A DNA stretch of 64,000 bases from Tridacna crocea (GCA_943736015.1 OX031060.1:13963501-14027500), one strand, 5' to 3'; positions 1 to 10,643 are shown, counted from the first letter of the stretch. Made by a program: numbers and translations. The notes: generated by a model from the sequence alone, not told the origin.

Positions 1-803
1 CCCAGTGGTCAACAGATTGCTTAATAAACTTGATCGCATCTGTGAACACATCGAGGTTGTTTTCTGCTGGATCCCAAGTCATATTGGAATTCGCGGAAAT
101 GAAAAAGCTGATCAAGCTGCGAGATCTGCTTTAAGTCAAGACATTTTACCTTTTGATATACCACATTCAGATTTTAAACCCTTAATTAATTCTTTTATTT
201 TTAATGTTTGGCAGAACATGTGGGATGATCCTGGTAATTCCAATAACAAATTACGCTGTATAAAACCAGTTCTTGGTAACTGGCTGCCAGGTTTTAGATT
301 ATCCCGTCGTGAAGAAATTATACTCGCTCGCTTACGTATTGGACATACATATTTAACTCATTCGTACTTACTGAAGGGAGAGGAGGCCCCTGTTTGTGTG
401 CCATGTTCGTCATCCCTTTCAGTGCATCATTTATTTGTAGACTGTGTTGATGTTGCGCCAATACGTGACAAGTATTTTAGTATTTCGAGTACAAAAGAAC
501 TCTTTGAGTCTGTTCTGCCGGAAACACTTTTTATGTTTCTTAAAGAAATTAGAATTTTTACTAAAATCTGATTAAGTTTTAGTATTTTTTCTATTCATCA
601 ATAACTTTGTTTTATAATTGGTAGACTTTTTTACTCTGTTTTTTTATCGCGTCTTCAATTCGTTGTAAGTGCTTCATCATAAAAATTGTTAGTGACTGTA
701 TTTTAACTTTATTGTCATGGCTGCAGTACTGCTTCAAATAATTTCTAGAGCCCAATATGACCTTTGATGTCGACGGGCCGTAAAACATCATTCATTCATT
801 CCA
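1..803 (+). mobile_element. LINE 3' portion with 3' UTR and CATT-repeat tail
   Basis: The coding part is followed by about 200 bp of AT-rich 3' UTR. This ends in GATGTCGACGGGCCGTAAAA and a short CATT repeat (about 788-803). Instead of poly(A), many invertebrate LINEs of the I/Nimb type end in a short tandem repeat, so I place the insertion's 3' boundary near 803. Upstream extent is unknown. Confidence 0.75.
2..571 (+). CDS. 3' end of a non-LTR retrotransposon (LINE) ORF2, RNase H and C-terminal part
   Basis: The frame is open at the left edge, so the reading frame enters from outside the window and ends at the TGA before 572. About 20 residues in is the RNase H signature WIPSHIGIRGNEKADQAAR, which contains the catalytic His and final Asp region of type I RNase H. 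Further on, LARLRIGHTYLTHSYLL followed by a Cys-x2-Cys...HH...DC cluster is the usual C-terminal tail of I/Jockey-like LINE polyproteins. These enzymes reverse-transcribe their own RNA at a nicked chromosomal target. Endonuclease and RT domains would lie to the left, outside the window. The visible stretch has no frameshift or stop, so this copy is not very old. Clade assignment is inference. Confidence 0.88.
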   Translation, partial: PVVNRLLNKLDRICEHIEVVFCWIPSHIGIRGNEKADQAARSALSQDILPFDIPHSDFKPLINSFIFNVWQNMWDDPGNSNNKLRCIKPVLGNWLPGFRLSRREEIILARLRIGHTYLTHSYLLKGEEAPVCVPCSSSLSVHHLFVDCVDVAPIRDKYFSISSTKELFESVLPETLFMFLKEIRIFTKI

Positions 804-1517
804 CTTGATCATTCAAAGCTAGAGGTGGGGGGTGAGGGGGAGTGGTGGGTGATTGTGTATGTGGATGGGTGCGGGGCGTGTGTAATGCTTTTAAAAGCCT
901 TCTTCGGCTGTCATTGCATGTGATCTCATATAGAATCGAAAGTGGATATCCAAGACCAGAATGTACCCTCTATGAAGTCTTTTCTCGATCTACAAATTCC
1001 ACAAGAGTACCTTGTAATGTCGCTAAACGTGAACGGATTACAGGTACCAAACGCAACAGAATACATTGAAATAGTTTTATTTCTATCTTTCATGAAATAA
1101 CATACATTTTATTACATATATAAAAACTAACCATGGTGTCCGAATGCTTGTTAAATTTTGATAGATACATTTTTTCATGTATATAATATTTGGCATCTCG
1201 GTAAACATACAGGTACAAGAAAAAGAGCAAGAAAGGTAAATTCGTCCATAACTCGGATAGTGAAAAATATATATATACATTGTAGGGAACTCAAAATTAA
1301 AGGATTGTCTGTGACCCACGACGTCGCTTTCTACTGGGGGACGTCACACCTCAACAAGAAGAACATGAAATTACCTTTTGTTTTATCCATAAATGTAGAC
1401 ATATTTTAGACAAATGAAAATTACAACGACATGATAGTACAAACTTTTGTAGGGAAGAAAACGCCATTTACTCATACAACAAATAGTCATACTCTGGCAA
1501 AAGGTGCAAAATGTATT
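804..1517. other. Intergenic, no gene recognised
   Basis: Small overlapping open frames exist on both strands here, but none has a recognisable domain or splice context. There is a G-rich patch near 824-880. Confidence 0.5.
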
Positions 1518-1634
1518 TGTGACCCATCACGCTAAAAGGAACCTTTTGGGAACTGCGAAAAGTGTCGTTAATCTATTTTCATGAAAATGATGTACAGAAT
1601 TCCCAGATGGTCCCTTTCTGCGTGATGGGACACA
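1518..1634. repeat. Short TIR element with TGTGACCCATCACGC ends
   Basis: The left end TGTGACCCATCACGC is mirrored by GCGTGATGGGACACA at the right end. Inside, GCGAAAAGTGTCG resembles one arm of the family H hairpin. A longer relative with the same ends lies at 45,677-46,159, so this looks like an internally deleted copy. Confidence 0.6.
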
Positions 1635-1734
1635 TTTCATTGATGCGTACCTAGCAAATCATCAAATAATCAAATTTTTTTTTTAATTTGGTGAGATATA
1701 AAAATACTAAATACCCACCTTTAAAATCAGTATC

Positions 1735-2376
1735 TCTGTCAGTGACATATACTTAGGCCGACTGTGCAATGACAGATTGTCATCTTCACAATAATTTCTA
1801 TACCTGAGGAATAAAAAGAATTTTAATTTTTTTCATACCTCCATGAAAAAAGTAAAATTCTCTTCATTCCGTATAATTTAATATTACAGACAACATATAC
1901 CCTCGGAAAAATTCAAACTGCATTCATTTTAAACATAGTTTTAAATCTAATGTTGGAGTTTCTAAAGTCCCTTCCAATCATATTTGTATTGATTTTAAAA
2001 GTATGTTTAACCCTTTCCCAAACAAGCCCTTGTTTTTACGTGTCTGTAGTACAAGTCTTTTGAAAACACTGCGGGAAAAGGAGAAAATGCTCATAATGAG
2101 CAATTTCTCCTTTTCCCACAGTGTTTTCTACCCATTTAGAGAACTTTCTGCCATTTTTATCAAATCTGAAATTGTCGTCTGCAAACTCTTTGATTTTGGA
2201 AAAATCTAAAATTTATCGTTTGGGAAAGGGTTAAACCTGCCAGGTAGCTGCGTCTTCCGTTCACTTTTTGCTGGATTTTAAATTTTTTTTTTTCTTTTTT
2301 ACCACCGACTAACATATGGCCTAACTTCACGATAACAGACTGTCATCTCCACAAATTTTTCATACTTTGAATTTAG
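1735..2376 (+). repeat. Repeat P copy, interrupted by a TTAA element
   Basis: The right part (2,231-2,376) matches 36,182-36,325 and 39,255-39,395: TTAAACCTGCCAGGTAGCTG, then a T-rich run, then a CGACTAACATATGGCC block and a GACTGTCATCTCCAC end. A second, direct copy of the right end lies at about 1,737-1,803. The TTAA of this repeat at 2,007/2,231 was the target of the family B insertion described separately. Confidence 0.55.
2007..2234 (-). mobile_element. TTAA hairpin MITE, family B, complete
   Basis: The element is bounded by TTAA on both sides, with terminal inverted repeats CCCTTTCCCAAAC and GTTTGGGAAAGGG. The central palindrome (about 2,060-2,130) is built of GGGAAAAGGAG arms around an AATTGCTC-type core. 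It has no coding capacity. An empty site is preserved in the related repeat at 36,182-36,193. Confidence 0.85.
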
Positions 2377-2806
2377 CTGCATTGCGACACGACACCTGCT
2401 TTGATATCTATGCCTTCCCTGTGCATGCAACTAAGTGATGAACCCTTTTTAAAAATCGCTAAGTTTATAGTAGTTAATTAAGCTTATGGCAATCTGAAAT
2501 AATGCCCTTTGGCTAAAAAGACCCACAATCTACAATTTAACCTTTTGTTTTTGTCAGAATTTCTCACAAAAAACGATAGATTAAAAAAAAGACTAGATCT
2601 ACTTAATTATCTCTCCCCTACACTTTCAGTAAAGTTATAAAACATATGTAGACTTGCAGCGCATAAGATTAAAACCACACAATCTTTAGAAGTGGAAATG
2701 AAACAAATTGCGGTTGGCAATAAGAAATTTCAATTATAAAACCAAACCTCAGGCAAACCTCAAGAATGCTTAATCCAAAGCTTGGTCTGGCATGATGATT
2801 TGATGA
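2377..2806. other. Intergenic, nothing recognised
   Basis: AT-rich sequence with no open frame of note and no clear repeat seen. Confidence 0.5.
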
Positions 2807-3035
2807 TTAACTCATTACCGAACGACAATATTTTAGGCTTGTCTAAATCGAAAGCATCTGCAGACGACAAAATAAAAATGACTGAAAATTTGAAATTTGT
2901 TTCGTGAAGGGTAGAAAACATTGTGGGAAAATGAGAAAATGCTGGTTACCAGCATTTTCTCCTTTTCCCACTATGTTTTCTGAAGGCTTCTTTCTCATGG
3001 GCGTCAAAATTAGGGATTGTGTGGTAATGGGTTAA
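2807..3035 (+). mobile_element. TTAA hairpin MITE, family A, complete
   Basis: TTAA lies at both ends. The left end CTCATTACCGAACGAC mirrors GTGTGGTAATGGG at the right. The central palindrome around 2,920-2,985 has the family A core AATGCTGGTTACCAGCATT. The arms differ slightly (AATGAG versus CTCCTT). Confidence 0.85.
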
Positions 3036-4143
3036 TTAATAACAGTAAGTGTATTTCAAAGACAGTACTGAAACGTGGCTGTAATTGATCCATAAGTATG
3101 CAATGGCTTGCATGATGGTGATGGATTACGGCAATCTCCTAGCAGAGTTATCGCTCGTTACTCTCACCATACATCTCTACAATGGGTTAAATGACAAGAA
3201 TCTTGTCCAAAACGAAAAAGAGGTTTCGTCACTGTTTAACTGTTTCATGTGTAACATTATAAAGTAGACAAAGGGAATATGATTCTGGATACAATAAATG
3301 TGCATGCAAACTGATGAATTTACCTGTATACAATGGAACTATTTTTTTTCGAGCTTCTTTACTGATCAGAATCTTACGCCAATTTTAACGAAAATGGCTG
3401 CGCCCATGAATGATGACAACAGTTTTGACACACCGATGGATCTTACTTTATAGATCAAAAAACAAGTTATGGTCCTTTAAAAGACATTAATTTTTAAGCT
3501 TTTCAGAAAATCCCTGTTTTTAACATTCCCTACGACTTAGTCTGATTGGCCGTATGCTGTTTGAACAGCACACAAAGTAATCTTTCTTTCACCGGCATTT
3601 GTGTCGCCATTTTGAGTTCTGGTCATGTGACGAAAGTATCACGTAATGACGGACTACTTTCTGAGCCCACTACAGAAGTGAATGTGAATGATCCGGAGTG
3701 CAAGAGAGTGGGATTACGGAGCTGCACTAAGCCCCCTTTTGCCAAAGAATGGCTCAAATAGTTGAGCCAAGCTCTGAAAAGAGGATTAAATGCACATTAA
3801 AACAGTAAACACAACAGTGTTTCCCTCTTCTTACAACAATTTTGTCGTTTGAGTTAAAATTAAGTTATCTGCAAACGCTTTGAACTTCTAGGAAGCTTGA
3901 ATTTTTTCGTCTGTTAGACTGAGTAATTGTTTTTTCCCACGACCTTGAGTGTCCTTGCTTACTAGTTTACAGTCTCCCAGAAATGAGCCATGCTCCGTGA
4001 AAAGGGGGGCTTAATGCATCTTTGCGAACCATGCTACCAAGCAAGCCATCACGTACATAAGGATCCAGAGTAGTAACCTTTTTTAGCAACCAACTTCATC
4101 CTAAGGTAGTCTGGTCCTTCGACATACATATAATTGACCAATG
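3036..4143. other. Intergenic, repeat debris
   Basis: No gene recognised. GAAAAGGGGGGCTTAATGCAT near 4,000 is similar to GGTGCATTAAGCCCC near 27,722, so part of this is an uncharacterised repeat that also carries a family H hairpin at its right end. Confidence 0.45.
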
Positions 4144-4210
4144 GCGAAAAGTTTCGGCCCGGGTCAGCCTGCGCGGACTGCGCAGGCTGACCCAGGTCGA
4201 AACTTTTCGC
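4144..4210. repeat. Family H hairpin (GGTCAGCCTGCGC core)
   Basis: A 67-bp near-perfect palindrome with outer arms GCGAAAAGTTTCG / CGAAACTTTTCGC and inner arms GGTCAGCCTGCGC / GCGCAGGCTGACC. GC-rich within AT-rich surroundings. Confidence 0.85.
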
Positions 4211-4379
4211 AGATACATCGAGCCTTCTCTACCACAGGGCATTGCTCAAATATCATTTAAAAAATCTGGATCGTGTAATGAAGAGTTAACTCTGGGCGTC
4301 AAACACTCCGGTGTCTTTCGGCGGGTGAAAGTTCAACCGATCGAATCTCAGATTTTTTCATACCATAATCTTGATTAGA

Positions 4380-4675
4380 TATGCGGACGACATAAATCCA
4401 AGATCAGATTGCGCGTTCTGCGAAGTCTTATCTTGATCTATATGGCTAGCAGAAGCCCCTGATTTCGACATTGCGGTGCTGAAAGAGTTGATTCTTTGTT
4501 GTGGCATCTAAAAAGACTTCTATTTCTCCCGAAGACATGAAACTAGATTTTCACCGACAAATAAATCTTTTTTGTCGTTGTTTAGCGTTAGGTTGTGGAT
4601 CAAAGATCAGACTGAATGTTCTGTGTAGTTTTATCTTGATATAGACCGCCCACATTGAGCTATCTATGTCGTCAT
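4380..4675. repeat. Decayed family G hairpins (two)
   Basis: Around 4,383-4,445 and 4,586-4,675 the GATCAGATTGCGCGTTCTGCG and GATCAGACTGAATGTTCTGTG cores are followed by imperfect complementary arms. Both look like old copies of the hairpin that is well preserved at 8,049-8,112. Confidence 0.5.
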
Positions 4676-4944
4676 TATAAGAGAAAGAGTTCGACCAAAA
4701 TAAACCGGTACCGTACCGTAATAAATTGTCTGGAAGTCCTACGCCGTACTTTTAAGTTCGTTATTTAATTACGGGGATCCATCGTAATTACTATATAGAA
4801 TGAGTACACATACAACTAGATTACTAGTTAGTTCGTCAGTTCTTATTTACTCATTTCTTTACTATAGAACAACACTTAAGACTATCAATGACAAAAAAAA
4901 AGAATAAAGAGGACGATATTCTCAAACAACAATTAAATTGTGAC

Positions 4945-5050
4945 CTTCAAAAAGATACTGAGCATCGTAGGAAAAGGAGTTATGCTGGTTACCAATAAAG
5001 CTGACACTCTTTTTCTCACAATGTATTCAAAAGGCCTCAACATTGGGTAA
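4945..5050 (+). repeat. Decayed family A hairpin element
   Basis: AGGAAAAGGAG...ATGCTGGTTACCA is followed by CTTTTTCTCACAATGTATTC and AAAAGGCCTC, matching the centre and right arm of family A with an eroded palindrome. A decayed family G half-hairpin follows at about 5,178-5,223. Confidence 0.5.
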
Positions 5051-5459
5051 TAATACAACAGGAGTGTGTAACATGTAATGGAAACCGTCTCATGATTCTA
5101 TATTTATCTCTTGTTAATCCTCTCAGTGCCATAGGCTGAAGCGGGGGCTTTTGCAGATGGCATATAACAGGATGAGACTGCACATAGCACGCAGTCTGAT
5201 CCTTGACCTATACCGTCCACTTCTAAAGTGAATCCTGTAAGACAATAATCTATCAGAGTTTCGATGAAATGTCTTTCAGCTAACGAAAGAGGTATAGTTC
5301 ATAATTGTATTAGGCGTAGAAAAAGTCAAATAAGAATTTAGTATATTAGGGTAATTGCGTTCAACCGGAAGTTTGGGACGAATCACAGTCACTATATTTG
5401 TACTGCACACTGACAAGTAGTTCTTTACACGTTCTTTTTTTTGTGTTATTTATTTTCTT

Positions 5460-5540
5460 AACTCTTGTTAAACCAAAATTTTAGACTCTCCTAAATCGAA
5501 AGCGTTTGCAGACGACAAATGGAAAAGGAGCCTAGCATGG
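5460..5540 (+). repeat. Truncated left end of a family A element
   Basis: The CCAAAATTTTAGACTCTCC...AAAGCGTTTGCAGACGAC segment is the family A left arm. The hairpin and right half are missing. Confidence 0.5.
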
Positions 5541-5569
5541 CTTCTCACTGAGTCTATTCTGACAGACAA

Positions 5570-5940
5570 TTAAGGTAAGACCTGTGTAATGCACTTCCGG
5601 TGAAAATTCTAATTGGTTGATAAATAAGGATAAATAAGGATTTATGCAGAAATAATATTTTTGCACATTTCTAACGGATCAGAAATTCCGTTTATGTCTA
5701 TCTTGAAATTATTTTTTTTACAATTTTGTTAGTTTTCTGAAAAGGGAGGTAATTACTATCTCTTTTGAATTGAGAATATAGTGGTTTTAGATTTATAAAT
5801 GATAATTCAAAGAAGAAAAAAAATGTGAAAAGTGAAACGGTGAAAGTAGTTCAATAATACTCATTTTTAATTATAGCTAATTTTTCAGGATGATATTTTA
5901 GTGGAAATAGCTGTTTTCCATTACACAGGTCTTACCTTAA
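5570..5940. mobile_element. 371-bp TTAA-flanked TIR element
   Basis: The ends are a perfect 22-bp inverted repeat: TTAAGGTAAGACCTGTGTAA... at 5,570-5,591 and its complement at 5,919-5,940. Both termini carry TTAA, consistent with TTAA target duplication plus an 18-bp TIR. The interior is AT-rich and non-coding. This is a different family from the hairpin MITEs. Confidence 0.8.
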
Positions 5941-6240
5941 GTGATTCAATGGCCATAAGGGAAAATGCTATTTTTCTTTTTCAACAATACTTTCCTATTC
6001 ATCAGGAATCATAGGGTTTGGTTGAGAATAGTTAATATTTTCAACTTATTTTCAAAATCACTCCCTCTACCTAAAGGTCTGTTTATTCAAAAACACATTA
6101 TATCTGCAATGTCCATACAACTTCTCGATAGGTCAAGTTTATCATATGAACATGCAATGTGATTGCGTTTATGGTAAGCATTAGGCGCCATTTTGTAACA
6201 ATATTTCAGCAATATCACTGTGACAACTTATGCAAGGCCA

Positions 6241-6467
6241 TTAACTCTTTACCAAACGACAAAATTTGGACATGTCCAAATTGAAAGCATTTGCAGACGA
6301 CACAATAAATGTGAATTAAAAATTAAATTTGTTTTGAAAAGGATAGAAAACATTGTGGGAAAAGGAGAAAATGCTGGTTATCAGCATTTTCTCCTTTTCC
6401 CACAATGATTTCAACAGGCTTCTTTCTCTGGGTCGTCAAAAGTAGGGATTGAGTGGTAAAGAGTTAA
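6241..6467 (+). mobile_element. TTAA hairpin MITE, family A, complete
   Basis: The TTAACTCTTTACCAAACGAC left end is complemented by GAGTGGTAAAGAGTTAA. The palindrome at about 6,348-6,411 is almost perfect. Confidence 0.88.
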
Positions 6468-6589
6468 TTGAAAGAGCAGTCCTTCTCATGTCCCCACAGC
6501 AGAACAGTTTTAATAATATTCCAAGAATAGAATTAATATGTTGTTGCATGTGTATCTTGACCATTTTGACTTATCGTTTTCAGAGCAAT

Positions 6590-6821
6590 TTAACCCTATA
6601 CAAGTCGACAAAATTTTAGCCTTGTCCAAATCAAAAGCATTTGCAGACGACAATTTCAGCGTGTCTCACTGGTGCATGCACGTTTTCTATGAAAGGATAG
6701 AAAACCTTGTGGGAAAAGGAGAAAATGCTGGTTACCAGCATTTTCTCCTTTTCCCACAATGTTTTCAAAAGGCTTCTACCTCCGGGTCGTCAAAAGTCAT
6801 CATTATGTGGTAAAAGGTTAA
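6590..6821 (+). mobile_element. TTAA hairpin MITE, family A, complete
   Basis: TTAA lies at both ends. The palindrome at about 6,700-6,765 is perfect over its inner 48 bp. It is separated by only 122 bp from the copy at 6,241-6,467, in the same orientation. Confidence 0.86.
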
Positions 6822-7264
6822 AGAAAGTAATTTTTCTTCGAATGTTTTTAACCCAGGACCTCCTGTTCTCTAGGCCATCGCCCATACCGCATAGCTGTTG
6901 AGACTGAACATTGCGACCTTTGTATGAACTTTACTAAACAGACAGCTTCAGGTGCTCTGCTAATGAGGGTGTGCAAAAACCCTTTGTTGAAATCAAGCAC
7001 TATATCTAACTCTTGACACCATGAACAGCGATCTTTCCTGCCTTTGCGTATAAAACAGATCCAAAATTAGGTTGTGCAGAAATTGCAGTCGGATCCTATA
7101 ACTACACTATAATATCTGATATATATCGTAAGCGATTCTTGCATCGACAGCTTTGATTAAGGTTTTGATTTTGTTTTTAGGTTAAAACGTTCTTATTTTA
7201 CATCGATTGAGAAACCCGTTTTTATAACTTACACTTATTTCTCTAGATTCTACTATCTGTGAAC

Positions 7265-7392
7265 TACATTAGTACTCACGCTAAATTGAATGGGCCAATG
7301 AAAAACCCCAAAGCTGACACCCGCTCCTGGGTATTGAACTCGCGACCTAATGGTTACAAGGCCGAAGCTCTATCTCACAGCCACAGACACCA
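7265..7392 (-). mobile_element. tRNA-derived SINE fragment
   Basis: Read on the minus strand, TGGCTGTGAGATAGAGC resembles a pol III A box and GGTCGCGAGTTCAATACCC, about 30 nt later, a B box. The acceptor stem does not pair as in a functional tRNA, so a SINE head is the better reading. The tail and 3' boundary are not resolved. Confidence 0.5.
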
Positions 7393-7456
7393 TAGTTGTT
7401 TGTTTTTTATAGAATAGTTATAGCAGTTTTCATTTAATCTCCAATGATTACAAAGG

Positions 7457-7680
7457 GTTAACCCTGTACGGTGCAATCCTAAGTGTTACAGACTTAGACA
7501 AAGCGGGTAATTGAAATTATTTTGGGAAAGGAAATTGTTTGTATCCAGCATTTTCCCCATTTTTTCCACAATGCTTTCCATCTTTTCAAAGACAAAACGC
7601 ATCATTTTACCAGTTTTGGTTGTGTTTGCAACTGGCTTCATTATTGGCGAGTCTAAAAATTTGGTAAAGAGTCAAACAGG
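7457..7680 (-). repeat. Decayed TTAA hairpin element
   Basis: TTAACCCTGTAC is at the left and GGTAAAGAGTCAA at the right. Between them are TTTTGGGAAAGGAAA and CAGCATTTTCCCC, traces of the central palindrome. The loop half is eroded. Confidence 0.5.
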
Positions 7681-7935
7681 TGTGATGAGCAAGCAATTTT
7701 CTGGGAGAATATGCCCTTTTCTATCTTGACTCTGTATGAAGTTAAGTAAATGAAAAAAATTACATGCACTGTTCAATCTTTTTCAGCAGAATTAAGCTTG
7801 AGGTAGATTATCAGGGTTTTCGATTAATTGAAAAATCACCAGAAATGGTATCTTTTTCAAAACTTCTCTAGTCTAATTCAAAGTGTCGAAAGTAACGCAT
7901 TTTCTGATTGGGCAGAGAATTAATCAAGCATGCAT

Positions 7936-8150
7936 TTAACCCTTATCCTGCTTAAAATAATTATAATGAAATTTTCATCTCGATAGTTAAAACTCAAATA
8001 TTGCTATGTAAAATTTATCGTTTGCGGAATTATATCTCCTTATCGGACAGTGTAGATCCAAGATCAGACTGCACGTTCTGTGCAGTCTGATCTTGGATCT
8101 ACACTGTCCGCAAATGGTCATTGGGTCACGTTTAGCAGTCAAAGGGTTAA
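7936..8150 (+). mobile_element. Family G TTAA element with GATCAGACTGCAC hairpin, complete
   Basis: It is bounded by TTAA (TTAACCCTTATCCTGCT at left, CAAAGGGTTAA at right). The right half holds a near-perfect palindrome at 8,046-8,112: GGACAGTGTAGATCCAAGAT and its complement around a GACTGCACGTTCTGTGCAGTC centre. Relatives lie at 14,964 and 33,667. Confidence 0.8.
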
Positions 8151-8351
8151 AGTCGAACTCTGTAATTTTGACTGATGTTTTCTTAAGTCATCTGGCCAGG
8201 AATTACAACATCAGTTCTAAAATCATCTGATGACGATAATTGTGGCTCAAACGATGAAAGGATTGTAAACTTCTAAGAAAGAGAAAATGCAGGCAACCAG
8301 TAGTATCCCCTATTCGAGCACTGTGTTACGTATAAAAGCCGACCTGTTCAT

Positions 8352-8820
8352 CAGGGGTAACAACCTACGTCATAGCATACGTCATCGGAGATACTTTCAA
8401 TCCGCCATTTTCTCTTTAAAAGGTAAGTTTTTCAGCTTGTACATTATTGTTATTAAAGATCTGTCCAAACAACGCATTGCACATGGTACCTGACAACTTT
8501 TTTCGTTAGTGTACATTAATATTTTGTTCATCAGTTTTGTTGATTTTACAATTACCTCCGCACAATTTTCAAAGCGGATGAAACATGTGCGATTTAATAA
8601 TACAATGCCGTTTAGAATAATTGTGTTGAAGTGTTTAGAGCTACAACATTGTTTCATGGCATTATGATTTCACGAATAGGAATATATTTACCGTCACCAG
8701 GTGTAAAGTAAATTTTATATACATATGAAAAGAAATATCTTTTTAAATAATTAATCTGCAGTTTGTGCATAAAATGGCAGCTATTCTGACACCTCTGCTG
8801 TGACGTAGGTTGTCACCCTT
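8352..8820. mobile_element. 469-bp TIR element with GTTCAT target duplication
   Basis: The left end CAGGGGTAACAACCTACGTC and right end GACGTAGGTTGTCACCCTT are inverted copies. GTTCAT precedes (8,346-8,351) and follows (8,821-8,826) the element. The CAGGGG-type terminus recalls hAT elements, but the visible duplication is 6 bp rather than 8, so the superfamily is open. Short open frames inside show no transposase motif. Confidence 0.7.
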
Positions 8821-8826
8821 GTTCAT

Positions 8827-9310
8827 GGTTCCCCAACACCGGACGCACTGGTTAAACTTACTGATCAAGTTATAAGTTACTTTTGCTTTAAATTTTCGTC
8901 ATCTATCTTTGTATTGTCTATTTTGGCTCTTCCGATAGACAGATATGTATAAGCTAAATTTGAAACAAATATTGAATATTACAGTTGATACAAGAATAAC
9001 AAGAGCATTGCATGTGGGTTCCAAGGCTGGACTGCAGTAGCTGAAAATATATATATAACTCTGTCAAAGATATTTTCAGACCCCCAGATAAGAGAAAGTG
9101 GTGGACTTCTAAATCCATTTTTTCTCTTCCAAACCCTATGTTGTGGGTACTCATTAGAATAGTTTCAATTTTGAATTCACTCCCTTTATCTGGAGCTCTG
9201 TTATTATGATGATTACCTGTCTTTGTTGTATAGATTCCCTTTATGATAATTAAGTAGTAGTTTAAATTTGAAGTAAATTTCTTTAATAAAGCATATCATC
9301 AGATATGGCT
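8827..9310. other. Intergenic, nothing recognised
   Basis: AT-rich sequence. The minus-strand open frame at 8,954-9,154 has no recognisable domain. Confidence 0.45.
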
Positions 9311-9563
9311 TGCAACACATGAAAAGGGGCATTCGGACATTTGCGTAAAGTGTCGTCTCGGATCAGCCTGCGCAGTCCGCGCAGGCTAATCCGAGACAAC
9401 ACTTTCCGTTTTGATGCAATTTTCTGTTTTGCACATGTCTACTGAAGGACAAAATCTAATGTAGTCGTAAAGTGCCGTCTCGGATTAGCCTGCGCGGACT
9501 GCGCAGGCTGATCCGAGACAACACTTTACGCAGATGTCCGAATGCCCCTTTTCGTGTGTTGCA
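9311..9563. mobile_element. Family F TIR element with two GC-rich hairpins, complete
   Basis: About 30-bp ends, TGCAACACATGAAAAGGGGC... and the complementary GCCCCTTTTCGTGTGTTGCA, enclose two separate hairpins (9,345-9,408 and 9,468-9,532). Each hairpin is built on TCGGATCAGCCTGCGC / GCGCAGGCTAATCCGA. The flanks ATATGG(CT) and (CT)CCATAT are themselves inverted, suggesting a CT duplication inside a palindromic target. Confidence 0.85.
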
Positions 9564-9587
9564 CTCCATATAACAATATAATATTTA

Positions 9588-9664
9588 GGCTTTTACTCCA
9601 CGAAGACCCACACGCGGTCACAGACGAAGATGACGACGACGACAGGGAAACGACAATACCCTAA
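9588..9664 (+). CDS. Possible terminal exon with an acidic C-terminus (host gene unknown)
   Basis: After AATATAATATTTAG, which could be a weak 3' splice site, an open frame reads LLLHEDPHAVTDEDDDDD followed by RETTIP and a TAA stop at 9,662-9,664. Base composition (CGAAGACCCACACGCGG, GAC repeats) is markedly richer in GC than its neighbours, as exons often are here. No upstream exon could be linked and the protein is not recognised. It starts directly after the family F element. The alternative is a chance GAC-repeat tract in non-coding DNA. Confidence 0.28.
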
Positions 9665-10643
9665 AGTTTTCTTCTAAAATACCCGAGCTAACAAGTTGGC
9701 TTCTTTACAAAAGATGCCAGAAGAGGTCAGCATTATTTTTTTCAAATAGATCATTGGCATTTAATATCAATATATTTTGGTACATGTAAACAAACAGGTT
9801 AAAAAAGTCTACGCGTAGAAACCTCTTATGCTTTAGATGACGTGTCATTCGACTTTCTTCCCGCGTTTTCAAGTGGCATGATCTTGTCCAGGGCTCTTCT
9901 TTCTCTTTTTAACAATTTATTTCTTTTCTTCTGCTTAGATTTATTTGTTTAATGAACAATTACAATTATTTGAGATGTCTATTACAACCATGATAAATTG
10001 ATATAACAAATCTTTTCCGAAATTCTTCATATAAGAATAAACTACGTCTATTTACTGTTTCGGTTATTTTGATTTCGCTTTATTTACAAAACCATGACGT
10101 AACAGACTGTATATCAGAACAATTTCGCACGAAAAATAGATTAGACAGCAAATTCTGTGGCAGTCTGCCTTTTAAACTCGCCACTTTTGGAGAGGTCTAA
10201 TCATCTCTCCAACACAAGTATCTAAAGCATGTTTGCAGATTTGCTTTGATTTAATCTATCCAGCAAGAATAGTCAAATTGCTTCCAGGCTAACCTCCAAG
10301 AGTGCGTATCAAACCAACGGGAATCAGTTCAACATCAGATAGAAATATATTACAAATTTATATGGGTTGCTTTTAACAATTATCTAACACTCTTTTAACG
10401 AACAAACGAGGTAAATGTGTATTAATCTTGCTGTGTATTGCAGGATAAAATAGATTATCAGGCAAGATTATCTTTTCTTTTTGACTTTCCGAATTACCGC
10501 ATACTACAGACGAAAAGCGGGATTAGCGGTTTGGCAGAAGGTCTTCGACACATATCATACAGAGATTTTCCCGATTTTAACTGACGCGTCTTTCTCTATC
10601 TTTCTTAACCCTTATGACACCCTAGGCGAGGATAAGGGCTAAA
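9665..10643. other. Intergenic, nothing recognised
   Basis: AT-rich, no convincing open frame or repeat. If the acidic exon is real, its 3' UTR would lie here. Confidence 0.4.
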
